From: Aquabacterium parvum
GTDB taxonomy: Bacteria > Pseudomonadota > Gammaproteobacteria > Burkholderiales > Burkholderiaceae_C
NCBI RefSeq assembly: GCF_001447195.1
Contig: NZ_LFRI01000084.1
Location: forward strand, 1-64,000
Direction: 5' to 3'
DNA length: 64,000 bases
A program made the position numbers and the translations under genes. The notes under the pieces are model-generated. The model did no database searches and was not told the origin of the DNA. It saw only the letters and a list, made by a program, of their open reading frames with translations. This document shows, piece after piece, positions 9,264 through 17,999 of this stretch (its first letter is position 1; each line of letters opens with the position of its first letter).

Positions 9264-9277
9264 CCTGCTTTACACAA

Positions 9278-9301
9278 CAGCCTGCAACAGACCTCAGGCT
9301 G
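9278..9301 (-). terminator. Possible weak terminator at the metC 3' end
   Basis: CAGCCTG (9278-9284) and CAGGCTG (9295-9301) form a 7-bp stem overlapping the metC stop codon, in the convergent gap with the hydrolase gene. The following minus-strand sequence is only moderately T-rich. Confidence 0.35.
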
Positions 9302-10532
9302 CGTTGAGCACCTGAAAAGCCTGATCCAGGTCGGCGATCAGGTCGCCCACGTCTTCCAGGCCAATGGCCAGGCGCACGAGCGAGCCACTGCGCCCAGCCA
9401 GGAAGCCAAAACGCCGCATGCCCTGCACTTTGTAGGGCACCACCAGGCTCATGGGCCCGCCCCATGAGTAGCCGATGCGGAACAGGCGCATGGCCTCCAC
9501 GAAGGCGTCCACCCGATCCGCGCTGAAGCGCTCAGCGTCGAACACCATGGACACCAGGCCCGCCGCGCCCTGGCAGGTAGCAGCCCAGTGCTCGTGTCCC
9601 GGCGAGCCCGACAAGGCGGGGTGCAGCACCCGCGACACCTCGGGCCGCTGAGCCAGCCACCGCGCCACCTGGCGGGCGGCCTCATCGTGCGCGGCATAAC
9701 GCAGCGCCACGCTCGGCAGTCCGCGCAACACCAGCTCGACGTCGTTGAGGCCCACACCGATGCCCAGCCGCATGTGCGTGAGCTTCAGGCGCAGGTGCAA
9801 GGGCTCGTCACGCGTGATGACGGCGCCCATGAGCACATCACCACCGCCCGATGGGTACTTGGTGAGTGCGTGGATGGTGAGGTCCACGCCGCGGGTGTCG
9901 TTGCCGGTATTCGGATGCGGCACGCCGAGCTCGAAGGGGTTGAAGGCCAGGCCCGCGCCCCAGGTGTTGTCCAGCGCCGCGACGATGTCGGCGTGCTGGC
10001 GGATCACGCGCAACAGCCCCGGCAAGTCGGGGAACTCGAGTGTGACCGAGCCCGCCGCTTCCAGCCAGACGAGCTTGGTGCGCGGCGTGATGGCTGCGGC
10101 CAGCGAAGCGACATCCATCGGGTCGTAGAAGCCAGTGGCGATGCCCCACTGCGCGAGCTCGTTGCGCGCGAACTCGCGGCTGGGGCCGTAAACGTTGTCG
10201 GGCAGCAGGAGCTCGTCGCCCGTTTTGAGCAAAGACTGCCCCACCAGCGCGATGGCCGCCAGGCCGGAAGGCGCCAGGATGGCCTGCTTGCCACCTTCCA
10301 GTGTTGCCAGGCGCTCTTCGAGCACGAAAGTGGTGGGCGTGCCGTGAAGGCCGTAGGTGTAGCCGCTCTTGTCCTTCCACTCGCGGGTGCGCAGCGCGGC
10401 CGTGTCTTCGAAGATCACGGTCGAAGCTTTGAACACCCCGGGCGAAACCGCTGCGAAGCCCGCTGGCGCTTCGTAGGGGTGGTGGATGAGCTCCGTGGCG
10501 ATCTTGGCAGTGGGCGGGGGCTGATTGGACAT
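9294..10532 (-). CDS. metC: Cystathionine beta-lyase
   Basis: PLP enzyme of 412 aa in the Cys/Met metabolism family; cleaves cystathionine to homocysteine, ammonia and pyruvate for methionine synthesis. The PLP-lysine is K225 in ALTKYPSGGG. The phosphate-binding region (YTYGLHGTPTTF, APSGLAAI), the DNTWGAG segment that contacts the cofactor and the C-terminal RLAIGLEDVGDLIADL signature are present. The aligned WGGP near residue 355 favours beta-lyase over gamma-synthase. It lies 41 bp downstream of rimO on the same strand, so the two may be cotranscribed. Confidence 0.93.
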   Translation of the reverse strand: MSNQPPPTAKIATELIHHPYEAPAGFAAVSPGVFKASTVIFEDTAALRTREWKDKSGYTYGLHGTPTTFVLEERLATLEGGKQAILAPSGLAAIALVGQSLLKTGDELLLPDNVYGPSREFARNELAQWGIATGFYDPMDVASLAAAITPRTKLVWLEAAGSVTLEFPDLPGLLRVIRQHADIVAALDNTWGAGLAFNPFELGVPHPNTGNDTRGVDLTIHALTKYPSGGGDVLMGAVITRDEPLHLRLKLTHMRLGIGVGLNDVELVLRGLPSVALRYAAHDEAARQVARWLAQRPEVSRVLHPALSGSPGHEHWAATCQGAAGLVSMVFDAERFSADRVDAFVEAMRLFRIGYSWGGPMSLVVPYKVQGMRRFGFLAGRSGSLVRLAIGLEDVGDLIADLDQAFQVLNAA

Positions 10533-10573
10533 GGCTGTGGCAACTGGGCCCGAGCCAAGACTCGGGCAAAAGC

Positions 10574-11992
10574 TCAGATCGGCATGCCGATCAGGTCGTG
10601 GCCTTCGACGGCGACGATGCGGGCGCGCGTGAACTCGCCGACCTTGAGCGTCTTGCTGGCCTTCTCGGGCGGCAGCAGGCGAACGGTGCCGTCGATCTCC
10701 GGCGCGTCGGCGTAGGTGCGCCCCACCCCGCCCTTGCGGCCCAGGGCCGGGGCGCTGTCGACCAGCACCTGCATGGTGGCGCCCACGCGGCGCTGCAACT
10801 TGGCGATGGAGACGGCCTCGGTGACCTGCATGAAGCGGGCGCGGCGCTCTTCGCGCACCTCGTCGGGCAAGGCGCCTTCGAGCGCGTTGGCCGGCGCACC
10901 TTCGATCGGCGAGTAGGCAAAGCAGCCGGCGCGGTCGATCTCGGCTTCCTGCATGAAGTCGAGCAGGTTCTGGAACTCTTCTTCCGTTTCACCTGGGAAG
11001 CCGGCGATGAAGGTCGAGCGCACCACGATCTCCGGGCAGATCTCGCGCCAGCGGCGCAGGCGGTCGAGGTTCTTCTCGCCATTGGCCGGGCGCTTCATGC
11101 GTTTGAGCACGTCGGGGTGCGAGTGCTGGAAAGGCACGTCCAGGTAAGGCAACACCAGGCCTTCGGCCATCAGCGGGATGACCTCGTCCACGTGTGGATA
11201 CGGGTAGACGTAGTGCAGGCGCACCCAGGCACCATGGGCCTTGGCCATCTCGCCGATCTGGGCGACCAGGTCGAGCATGCGGGTCTTGACGGGCTTGCCA
11301 TCCCAGAAGCCGGTGCGGTACTTGACGTCCACGCCGTAGGCGCTGGTGTCCTGGCTGATGACGAGCAGCTCCTTCACGCCGGACTCGAACAGCGCCTTGG
11401 CTTCGCTCAGCACCTCGCCGATGGGGCGCGAGACCAGGTCGCCGCGCATGCTGGGGATGATGCAGAAGCTGCAGCGGTGGTTGCAACCCTCGGAGATCTT
11501 CAGGTAAGCGTAGTGCTTGGGCGTGAGCTTGATGCCGGCCACGCCGCGCGCCTCGGGCACGAGGTCAAGGAAAGGGTCGTGGGGCTTGGGCACGTGCAGG
11601 TGCACGGCGTCCATCACCTCTTGCGTGGCGTGGGGGCCGGTGACAGCCAGCACGCTGGGGTGCACGTCCTTGACGAGGTTGCTGCCCGCGTCGGCACCCG
11701 CCTTGGCGCCCAGGCAGCCGGTGACGATGACCTTTCCGTTTTCAGCCAGGGCCTCGCCGATGGTGTCCAGGCTTTCCTTGACGGCGTCGTCGATGAAGCC
11801 GCAGGTGTTGACGATCACCAGGTCGGCACCGGCGAAGGTCTTGCTGGTTTCATAGCCTTCGGCGCGCAGCTGGGTCAGGATCAGCTCGGAGTCGGTCAGG
11901 GCCTTCGGGCAGCCGAGGGAGACGAAGCCGATCTTGGGGGCGCTGGCGGGGTTGGCGGTGGGTGAAACGGTGGGGGTCTGGTCGGAACTCAT
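10574..11992 (-). CDS. rimO: Ribosomal protein S12 methylthiotransferase
   Basis: Radical-SAM enzyme that adds a methylthio group to an aspartate of ribosomal protein S12. Protein is 472 aa. The N-terminal UPF0004 domain holds three cluster-binding cysteines (C28 in [13 protein letters not shown]64 in [11 protein letters not shown]93 in TGCLGAKAG). The radical-SAM cluster is C170-x3-C174-x2-C177 ([10 protein letters not shown]). A TRAM domain occupies the C-terminus ([13 protein letters not shown] onward). [12 protein letters not shown] distinguishes RimO from MiaB. It is followed by metC. Confidence 0.97.
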   Translation of the reverse strand: MSSDQTPTVSPTANPASAPKIGFVSLGCPKALTDSELILTQLRAEGYETSKTFAGADLVIVNTCGFIDDAVKESLDTIGEALAENGKVIVTGCLGAKAGADAGSNLVKDVHPSVLAVTGPHATQEVMDAVHLHVPKPHDPFLDLVPEARGVAGIKLTPKHYAYLKISEGCNHRCSFCIIPSMRGDLVSRPIGEVLSEAKALFESGVKELLVISQDTSAYGVDVKYRTGFWDGKPVKTRMLDLVAQIGEMAKAHGAWVRLHYVYPYPHVDEVIPLMAEGLVLPYLDVPFQHSHPDVLKRMKRPANGEKNLDRLRRWREICPEIVVRSTFIAGFPGETEEEFQNLLDFMQEAEIDRAGCFAYSPIEGAPANALEGALPDEVREERRARFMQVTEAVSIAKLQRRVGATMQVLVDSAPALGRKGGVGRTYADAPEIDGTVRLLPPEKASKTLKVGEFTRARIVAVEGHDLIGMPI

Positions 11993-12027
11993 GGGGCGAG
12001 ATTGTCCGGCAAATCGGCCCCTTGCGC

Positions 12028-13341
12028 TCAGGGATCGGTGCCGGCCCCACCAGCCAGGTCCGCAGCTTTTTGCCGCAACAAGACTTGTTCACGCGCGTTG
12101 CTGGCCATGTCGGCGGCCCGCAGCAGGGCCTCCCGCGCGGCCTCATGCCGCCCCAGGCGACGCAGGAAATCGCCTTCGACGGCGGGGAGCCAGTGGTAGC
12201 GCTTCAGAGCCGGGTTGGCCAGCAGGGGCGCCAACACATCCAGCCCGGCCTGCGGGCCCTCGGCCATGGAGACGGCCACGGCGCGGTTGAGCTCGACCAC
12301 GGGCGAAGGCGCCACCAGCATCAGCTCGGCGTAGAGCTCGGCCATGCGCGCCCAGTCGGTGTCTTCGACGCGGGCCGCGCGCGCGTGGCAGGCCGCGATC
12401 TCACCCTGGAGCTGGTAGCTGCCAGGCACCAGCCCGTGGGCCTGGCAGACCTGCTGTGCACGCTCCAGCGCCGCCAGGCCGCGGCGGATGAGCAGGCGGT
12501 CCCAGCGGGAGCGGTTCTGCTCGGTCAGCAGCACCGGGTTGCCTTCGACGTCGGTGCGCGCGGCCGTGCGGGAGGCCTGGATCTCCATCAGGGCGGCCAG
12601 ACCGAGCACCTCGGGCTGGTCGGGCGCCAGGGCGGCCAGCATGCGGCCCAAGCGCAGGGCCTCGTCGCACAACGCCGGGCGCATCCAGTCGTCGCCACCG
12701 GTGGCGGTGTAGCCCTCGTTGAAGATCAGGTAGATCACCTCCAGCACCGAGGCGAGGCGCTCGCCCAGCACGGCCCCGCGCGGCAGCTCGAAAGGCACGC
12801 GGGCGTCGGCCAACTGGCGCTTGGCCCGAACGATGCGCTGCGCGATGGTCGGCTCGGGCGCCAGGCAGGCGCGGGCGATCTCGTGGGTGCTCAGGCCACC
12901 CAGCAGCTTCAGGGTCAGGGCCACGCGAGCATCGGGCGAGAGCACCGGGTGGCAGGACGTGAAGAGGAGCCGCAGCAGGTCGTCGCCGATCTCGTCTTGG
13001 CGGGCGGCGTCCAAGGCATCGACGAAATCGGGCACGAACAAGGCCTCCTGCGCGTCGAGGTCGTGCGCCAGTTCCTCGTGGTGGGCATGCGCCATCTGGC
13101 GATGCCGCAGGTGGTCAAGCGCCCGGTTGCAGGCGGTGGTCATCAGCCAGGCGGCGGGGTTGTCGGGCACGCCATCGACTGGCCAGCGCTCCAGGGCCGC
13201 GACGAGTGCGTCCTGGGCGAGCTCTTCGGCCACGCCCAGGTTCTGCACGCGCCGGGCCACGGCGGCCACGATGCGCGCGGACTCCAGGCGCCAGACGGCA
13301 GAGATGCGTTCGTGCACGGCCTCCTGCATGCCCACGCTCAC
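12028..13341 (-). CDS. ECF sigma factor, ECF42-type, with C-terminal extension (DUF6596)
   Basis: Protein of 437 aa, much longer than ordinary ECF sigma factors. Sigma region 2 is near residues 15-80 ([37 protein letters not shown]). Region 4 is near 125-185 ([37 protein letters not shown]). The rest is a helical TPR-like extension with the family block [12 protein letters not shown] and a long [13 protein letters not shown] helix. This architecture, together with adjacent DGPF genes, defines the ECF42 group, which has no classical anti-sigma factor; the extension is thought to control activity. The chosen GTG start at 13341 follows a GAGGGCAGG site right after the VOC stop; an ATG at 13329 is possible. 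Confidence 0.9.
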   Translation of the reverse strand: MSVGMQEAVHERISAVWRLESARIVAAVARRVQNLGVAEELAQDALVAALERWPVDGVPDNPAAWLMTTACNRALDHLRHRQMAHAHHEELAHDLDAQEALFVPDFVDALDAARQDEIGDDLLRLLFTSCHPVLSPDARVALTLKLLGGLSTHEIARACLAPEPTIAQRIVRAKRQLADARVPFELPRGAVLGERLASVLEVIYLIFNEGYTATGGDDWMRPALCDEALRLGRMLAALAPDQPEVLGLAALMEIQASRTAARTDVEGNPVLLTEQNRSRWDRLLIRRGLAALERAQQVCQAHGLVPGSYQLQGEIAACHARAARVEDTDWARMAELYAELMLVAPSPVVELNRAVAVSMAEGPQAGLDVLAPLLANPALKRYHWLPAVEGDFLRRLGRHEAAREALLRAADMASNAREQVLLRQKAADLAGGAGTDP

Positions 13342-13348
13342 CCTGCCC

Positions 13349-13759
13349 TCACATTTGCGGCGGCAAGGCGCTCATGTCCATGTGGAAGACCTCCCACTGG
13401 TGGCCGTCGAGGTCGGCAAAACCGTGCTGGAACATGAAGCCGAGGTCCTTGGGCTCGTTGGGCGTGGTGCCGCCTGCGGCGACGGCCCGGCTGACAAGGT
13501 CGTTGACCTCCGCGCGGCTGTCGCAAGACAAGGCGATCAACACCTCGGTGGACTGCTTCGCGTCGCTGATGGGCAACCTGGTGAAACCCTTGAAGAAGGG
13601 CTCGACCAGCAGCATGGCGAAGATGTTGTCGGCGATCTGCAGGCAGGCTGCGTCATCGTTGGTGAACTGGGGGTTGAAGGTCAGGCCCAGGGCCTCGAAG
13701 AAGGCCTTCGAGCGAGGCAGGTCCTTGACGGGCAGGTTGACGAAGATCTGGCGAATCAT
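13349..13759 (-). CDS. VOC family protein (glyoxalase/bleomycin-resistance fold)
   Basis: Protein of 136 aa with the vicinal oxygen chelate fold: paired beta-alpha-beta modules (MIRQIFVNLPVKDLPRSKAF and LGFMFQHGFADLDGHQWEVF). It resembles the glyoxalase-like subgroup whose members often sit beside ECF sigma factors. A ribosome-binding site GGAG precedes the ATG. The gene ends 7 bp before the sigma factor and starts 28 bp after the DGPF gene, so all are probably one operon. Substrate is unknown; a direct glyoxalase function should not be assumed. Confidence 0.87.
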   Translation of the reverse strand: MIRQIFVNLPVKDLPRSKAFFEALGLTFNPQFTNDDAACLQIADNIFAMLLVEPFFKGFTRLPISDAKQSTEVLIALSCDSRAEVNDLVSRAVAAGGTTPNEPKDLGFMFQHGFADLDGHQWEVFHMDMSALPPQM

Positions 13760-13787
13760 GGTGTGCTCCTGAATGGGGGTCGTGGGC

Positions 13788-14228
13788 TCACGGCTTGTTC
13801 ATGGCGTCGATGGCCTTGAACTTCTCCAGCGACTCGCTGGGCGTGAAGTCTTCCAATTCGTAGAGCTGACGCACCTCGACGATGGCCTCGGCGCCTTCGC
13901 GCACGGGGTTGGGAAAGCGTCGGCTCCACTCCAGCGCTTCTTCACGCGAGCGCACCTGGATCAGGGTGTAGCCTGCGATCAGCTCCTTGGCTTCGGCAAA
14001 GGGGCCGTCGACCACGCGGCGGCTGGACGTTCCCTCTGTGCCCCCCGGACCGTAGTGGATGCGCCAGCCCTTTCGGCTGGGATGCAAGCCGCTGCCATCG
14101 AGCAGCACACCGGCCTTGGCCAGCTCCTCGTGGTAGGTGACCATGGCCGCCATCACGGCCGGATCCGGATCGGGTTGCACTTCGGCCTCGAACTCGGGGC
14201 AGGACTTCACGATGATCATGAAACGCAT
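13788..14228 (-). CDS. DGPF/YCII-related protein, downstream copy
   Basis: Protein of 146 aa from the ATG at 14228, with a strong AAGGAGAG ribosome-binding site. It starts MRFMIIVKS, has the central block GLHPSRKGWRI and carries the exact family signature DGPFAEAKELIAGY, ending in an EVRQLYELEDF strand. YCII-like proteins have a dimeric ferredoxin-like fold; their role in ECF42 modules is not known, though they are the typical sigma-factor targets. A longer frame to 14747 is rejected because its first part overlaps the other DGPF gene in another frame. It shares the signature with the upstream copy but differs in length and flanking sequence, so the duplication is old. Confidence 0.9.
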   Translation of the reverse strand: MRFMIIVKSCPEFEAEVQPDPDPAVMAAMVTYHEELAKAGVLLDGSGLHPSRKGWRIHYGPGGTEGTSSRRVVDGPFAEAKELIAGYTLIQVRSREEALEWSRRFPNPVREGAEAIVEVRQLYELEDFTPSESLEKFKAIDAMNKP

Positions 14229-14302
14229 GGATCTCTCCTTGAGTGGTTGGGCGCGGTTGCCGAGGCGGGATGCCTGGTCATTCACGGCGCCGTCATGAGG
14301 AC

Positions 14303-14329
14303 GACGAAGCAGCCGGGCCGGAATCGACA
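14303..14329 (-). promoter_or_regulatory. Candidate ECF42-type promoter before the downstream DGPF gene
   Basis: On the minus strand TGTCGA (14329-14324) is followed after 17 nt by CGTC (14306-14303), about 75 nt upstream of the DGPF start. TGTCGA is, to my knowledge, the reported -35 motif of ECF42 sigma factors. The spacing and -10 match are approximate. Confidence 0.4.
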
Positions 14330-14350
14330 CGCAAAACCAGGTACAAACCC

Positions 14351-14719
14351 TTAATTGGCGTGGCTGTCGTCGAAACAGGGCGCCAGGGCCCGGACCTCGA
14401 CCGTGCACCACTGCGCCGCCGGGCAGTCCTGCGCCAGGGCGATGGCCTCTTCGCGGGTGACGTCTTGCAGCAGAAAGAAGCCACCCACCATTTCCTTGGC
14501 TTCGGCGAACGGGCCATCGAGCAAGTCCACCTGCCCCGCCGAACGGCTCACCCGCACCGCCGTGGCCTGCGACGACAAAGACTCGACCGCCTTGAGCTTG
14601 CCCTGAGCAGCCAGCGACTGGGCAAAGCGCTGCATGCTGGCGTAGGCCTCGCGGCCCTGGGCTTCTGTGCGCGTGGCGCGCTGTCCAATGGGTTCGACGA
14701 TCAATAGCATGTAGGACAT
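14351..14719 (-). CDS. DGPF/YCII-related protein, upstream copy
   Basis: Protein of 122 aa, compact YCII-like domain: MSYMLLIVEP start, an AYASMQRFAQSL helix, and the signature DGPFAEAKEMVGGFFLLQ, followed by a helix containing EEAIALAQDCP. It is the first gene of the presumed ECF42 operon and is divergent from arfB. It ends in TAA, unusual in a window dominated by TGA. No strong ribosome-binding site precedes its ATG, and the candidate promoter lies only about 11 nt upstream, so its transcript may have a very short leader. Confidence 0.9.
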   Translation of the reverse strand: MSYMLLIVEPIGQRATRTEAQGREAYASMQRFAQSLAAQGKLKAVESLSSQATAVRVSRSAGQVDLLDGPFAEAKEMVGGFFLLQDVTREEAIALAQDCPAAQWCTVEVRALAPCFDDSHAN

Positions 14720-14730
14720 GGGGCCCGCTT

Positions 14731-14754
14731 TCGTTCTCGGTGTTCAACGCGACA
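14731..14754 (-). promoter_or_regulatory. Candidate ECF42-type promoter before the upstream DGPF gene
   Basis: TGTCGC (minus strand, 14754-14749) is followed after 15 nt by CGA (14733-14731). It resembles the ECF42 TGTCGA...CGA pattern with one mismatch and lies immediately upstream of the first gene of the module. Confidence 0.4.
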
Positions 14755-14782
14755 ATGCAACGGCATCCTACGCCGCACCAAC

Positions 14783-15178
14783 ATGCCCCTCATCCAGGAA
14801 GACGAAGTCGAGATCACCGCCGTGCGGGCCCAGGGGGCTGGCGGCCAGAACGTCAACAAGGTGTCGACCGCCATCCACCTGCGCTTCGACATCCGCGCCT
14901 CGTCGCTGCCCGAAGACATCCAGGCGCGCCTGCTGTGCCTGAACGACCGGCGCATCACCGCCAACGGCGTGATCGTGCTCAAGGCGCAGACGCATCGCAG
15001 CCAGGACATGAACCGCAGCGAGGCCTTGCAGCGCCTTCAGGAGATGGTCGACGGCGTGGCCACCGTGGCGCCCGCGCGCAAGGCCACCAAGCCCACTCGC
15101 GCCTCGCAAAGGCGGCGCGTGGAAGGCAAGCGTCAGCGCAGCGAGGTCAAGGCGCTGCGTGGCGCGGTTCGCGACTGA
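14783..15178 (+). CDS. arfB: Alternative ribosome-rescue factor / peptidyl-tRNA hydrolase
   Basis: Protein of 131 aa of the YaeJ/ArfB type: hydrolyses peptidyl-tRNA on ribosomes stalled without a stop codon. The release-factor catalytic motif GGQ is at residues 20-22, in the context RAQGAGGQNVNKVSTAIHLR. The C-terminal tail is strongly basic (ASQRRRVEGKRQRSEVK) and would occupy the empty mRNA channel. No codon-recognition domain is present, which separates it from prfA/prfB. It is divergent from the ECF42 operon with a 63-bp gap. Confidence 0.96.
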   Translation: MPLIQEDEVEITAVRAQGAGGQNVNKVSTAIHLRFDIRASSLPEDIQARLLCLNDRRITANGVIVLKAQTHRSQDMNRSEALQRLQEMVDGVATVAPARKATKPTRASQRRRVEGKRQRSEVKALRGAVRD

Positions 15179-15193
15179 CTGAGTGCAACGGGT

Positions 15194-15823
15194 TCAGCCC
15201 GCAGCCAACCAGCCCGCCAGCTCGGCCGCCGACTTGACGCCCAGTTTGGAGAAGACGCGCGCGCGGTGCACCTCCACCGTGCGAACGGCGATGTGCAGCT
15301 CGTCGCCAATGACTTTGTTGAGCTTGCCCGCCGCCACACGCTGCATGACCTCGCGCTCCCGCTCGCTGAGGCTGGCCAGTCGGGCCTGCCGCTCCATGGC
15401 TGCCGCGTTGTCGGCCACGGAGGCGGCCTCGACGGCCATGGCTTGCTCCAGCCGGTCAACCAGGGTGTTGTCGCTGTAGGGTTTTTCAAGGAAATCAAAA
15501 GCCCCCTTTTTCAGGGCCTCGACCACCATGGGGATGTCACCGTGCCCGCTCAAGAACAGCACAGGGTTGGGCAGTCCCAGCCCAATCAAGGCCTCGTGCA
15601 ATTGCAGGCCCGAGATCGGCTCCATGCGCACATCCAGCAGGAACACCCCGCGGATGGGGCGTGGGGCCTGTTGCAGGTGGCTCAGCAACGAGGCAGCGCC
15701 GTCGAATGCCATCACAGGCAGCCCGCGCGAGCCAAGCAAGAAGCTCAGCGCGTCGCGCACGACGGCATCGTCGTCAACGAGGTAGACCCAGGCCGGGCCA
15801 GAGGCAGCGCCAGCAACGCTCAT
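15194..15823 (-). CDS. Two-component response regulator, FixJ/DctR-like (REC-LuxR HTH)
   Basis: Transcriptional regulator of 209 aa. The receiver domain carries the acidic pocket (LVDDD), phosphoacceptor D64 (FLLDVRME), the switch residue region FLSGHGDIP and lysine in FLEKPY. A GerE/LuxR helix-turn-helix occupies about 145-205 (LSEREREVMQRVAAG, RTVEVHRARVFSKLG). Its start overlaps the kinase stop by 4 bp (ATGA), implying translational coupling. Divergent TRAP transporter genes make a DctR-like role in dicarboxylate-responsive activation likely. Confidence 0.92.
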   Translation of the reverse strand: MSVAGAASGPAWVYLVDDDAVVRDALSFLLGSRGLPVMAFDGAASLLSHLQQAPRPIRGVFLLDVRMEPISGLQLHEALIGLGLPNPVLFLSGHGDIPMVVEALKKGAFDFLEKPYSDNTLVDRLEQAMAVEAASVADNAAAMERQARLASLSEREREVMQRVAAGKLNKVIGDELHIAVRTVEVHRARVFSKLGVKSAAELAGWLAAG

Positions 15824-17871
15824 GCATCGATCTCCTGTGGGGTTGGGGCATCGGCGCCAGCAGGTGGCAACACCGGCAAGCTGAACGAAAAGGCGGCGCC
15901 GCCACCGGGTCCGTCCACGCAGTCGAGCGCCCCGTAGTGCAACTCAACGATGGAGCGGCAAATCGCCAGCCCCATGCCCATGCCATCGGACTTGGTGGTG
16001 AAAAACGGCGCGCACAACGTGGTCACGGTCTGGCCATGCAGGCCGGGCCCGCTGTCGGTCACCGTCACCCGAACGAAGGAAGATGTCGGCGCCTCACCGC
16101 CCGCCGTCACGGCATGCCCTGTTTCGGCCTGGATGCGGATGCGACGTGGCGTGTCCTGGTGCGACATCGCGTCGCAGGCGTTGCGCACCAGGTTGGCCAC
16201 CACTTGCTCGATCAGCACCGGGTCGGCCACCACCTGAGGCAAGCCACTGGGCACCTCGTTGTGAACTTCCACGCCCAGGCGTGAAATCTCGCGGCGCAAT
16301 AGGCTCAAGCCTGACGCCACCACTTCGGCGATGTCGCAGGGCTCGCGCTGCGGCTCGCGCCGCGTGAGGAATTCGCGGATGCGCTTGACGATGCGCGCAG
16401 CTTGCCCCGCCTGCTCGCCCTGGCGCTGCAAGGCCTTGATCACCGGCTCGGGCACCTCGGGGCGCCCCGAAAGGGCGTTCAACAAGCCAGCGTTGTAGCT
16501 CGTGATCGCCGACAGCGGCTGGTTGAGCTCGTGCGCCAGCGTGGAGGCCACCTCGCCCAGCATGGTCAGGCGGGCCTGGTGGGCCACGGCTTCCATCTGG
16601 CGGCGCTCGCGCTCTTCGAGGTGCTTGCGCTCGGTGATGTCGACGATGGAGGCCATCCAGCCGATCTGCACGCCCTGGGCATCCACCAGCGGGGCCTCGT
16701 AGACCATGACCTCCACAATGCGCCCATCGCGATGCTGCCATCGAGATTCGTAGCCACCTCTGGGCGCCTGGCCTGCCATGTTTCGCAGGTGGCGCCGCAT
16801 GCTTTGCTCGAGCTCATCGGGCACCCAGTACGGCATGGGTGGCAGCAACCCCACCAGCTCTTCAGGCTGGCGCCCCACCATGTCGGCCATGGTCCTGTTG
16901 ACATAGACCAGTCGGCCATCGAGGTCGCGGGCGCGGATGCCCACGGCCAGAGAATCTTCCATGGCGGTGCGCCACGCGGCCTCGGTGCGCCAAGCCTCTT
17001 CGGCGCGAGAGACGCTGCGCATCTGCTTGCGCAACATGAAAGAGGCGCCAGCGATCAGCCCCAGGAAGCCCAGCATCAACGCCACGGGCAACGTTCGCCA
17101 CCAGGGCTCGACCCGCTCGCGCGAGGTGAGCTCCAGCCACACCCCGGGCAAGGACTAGCCCAGGGCAACGCGGTACCAGGCCAGACTTTCATCGCGCGGG
17201 GTCTCGACCGTCGCAGCGATGACGTCGTCGCTTTGGTCAACCAGGCGGATGTCGTACTTGCTGGCCAACCACCAAGGCACCTTCTGCCTGAGCAGGGCCG
17301 CAGCCGAAAACCGCGCCACCAGAAGTCCGCCGGGGTGGTCGTTCACGCTGTGCAATGTCACCGAGAGGTGCCCCGTCAGCCCTCCGTCGTCGCTCAGCTG
17401 GCGCCGCGTGTCGCCCACGGCTGAGACGTCATCGGGCTGGTGTGCCTGAATGCGCCCATCAGGGCCCACCCAGGTCACGCTCACCCAGAAACGCCGAATG
17501 CCGTCGAGCAACACCGGGTGGCTGGCGAACACCTCCGGCCTGAGACGCCCGGAATCGATGATGTCGCCCAGGATGCGCAACTGCGCCAGCTCGCCGTCGA
17601 GCCGACCGTTGATCTGCGCCTCCAGCGACAAGGCATCCGAGATCATTTCTTCGCGCTGCGACGTCAGGGCGGCCTGCTCCTGGCTGCGCAACCAGAACAT
17701 GACACCCACCACCACCAGCAGAGACAGCATCAGCGGCCAGGCCCACAGTGTCTTGAGAGAGCGCACAGGCGAGCCGAACAACCTCAGCCTGGGCTGGGGT
17801 GGCACGGACAAGGCCGGACGCGGAGGAACGCTGACAGGAGGGCTCACGAAACCAGGGGTAAACGAGTGCAT
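15820..17871 (-). pseudogene. DctS-like sensor histidine kinase interrupted by in-frame TAG
   Basis: One frame runs from the ATG at 17871 to the TGA at 15820 but is broken by TAG at 17155-17157, splitting it into 238 and about 443 codons. The first part has a cytoplasmic start, a TM helix near residues 43-60 and a periplasmic sensor domain (DALSLEAQINGRLDGELAQLR). The second resumes in frame with SLPGVWLELTSRERVEPW, then TM2, a PAS domain, the H-box AHELNQPLSAITSYNAG, the N-box LVRNACDAM and G boxes VTDSGPGL and GMGLAICRS. Architecture is that of DctS/TodS-type kinases. The stop lies just before TM2, so without readthrough sensor and catalytic core would separate. The intact partner regulator overlaps its end. 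Confidence 0.85.
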
Positions 17872-17894
17872 GGACGTGCCTCAGTCTAGGCCTT

Positions 17895-17941
17895 GGATGC
17901 CAACAAACGCATCCGGAGGTCCGCGAATGTGGATCTCCACA
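17895..17941. promoter_or_regulatory. Two dyads in the kinase/TRAP divergent region
   Basis: GGATGC (17895-17900) / GCATCC (17909-17914) and TGTGGA (17928-17933) / TCCACA (17936-17941) are two adjacent inverted repeats in the 128-bp spacer between the divergent kinase and dctP genes. They are candidate binding sites for the LuxR-type regulator; direct evidence is lacking. Confidence 0.4.
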
Positions 17942-17999
17942 ATCCCGCACACAGACCGGGGTGGAAAACAATTTCCCCATCACACAACGGAGACCCGAC

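Noticed and set aside
13788-14747. 319-codon frame covering both DGPF genes
   Set aside because: Its first half is out of frame with the upstream DGPF protein and has no domain; the internal ATG at 14228 with AAGGAGAG is the real start.
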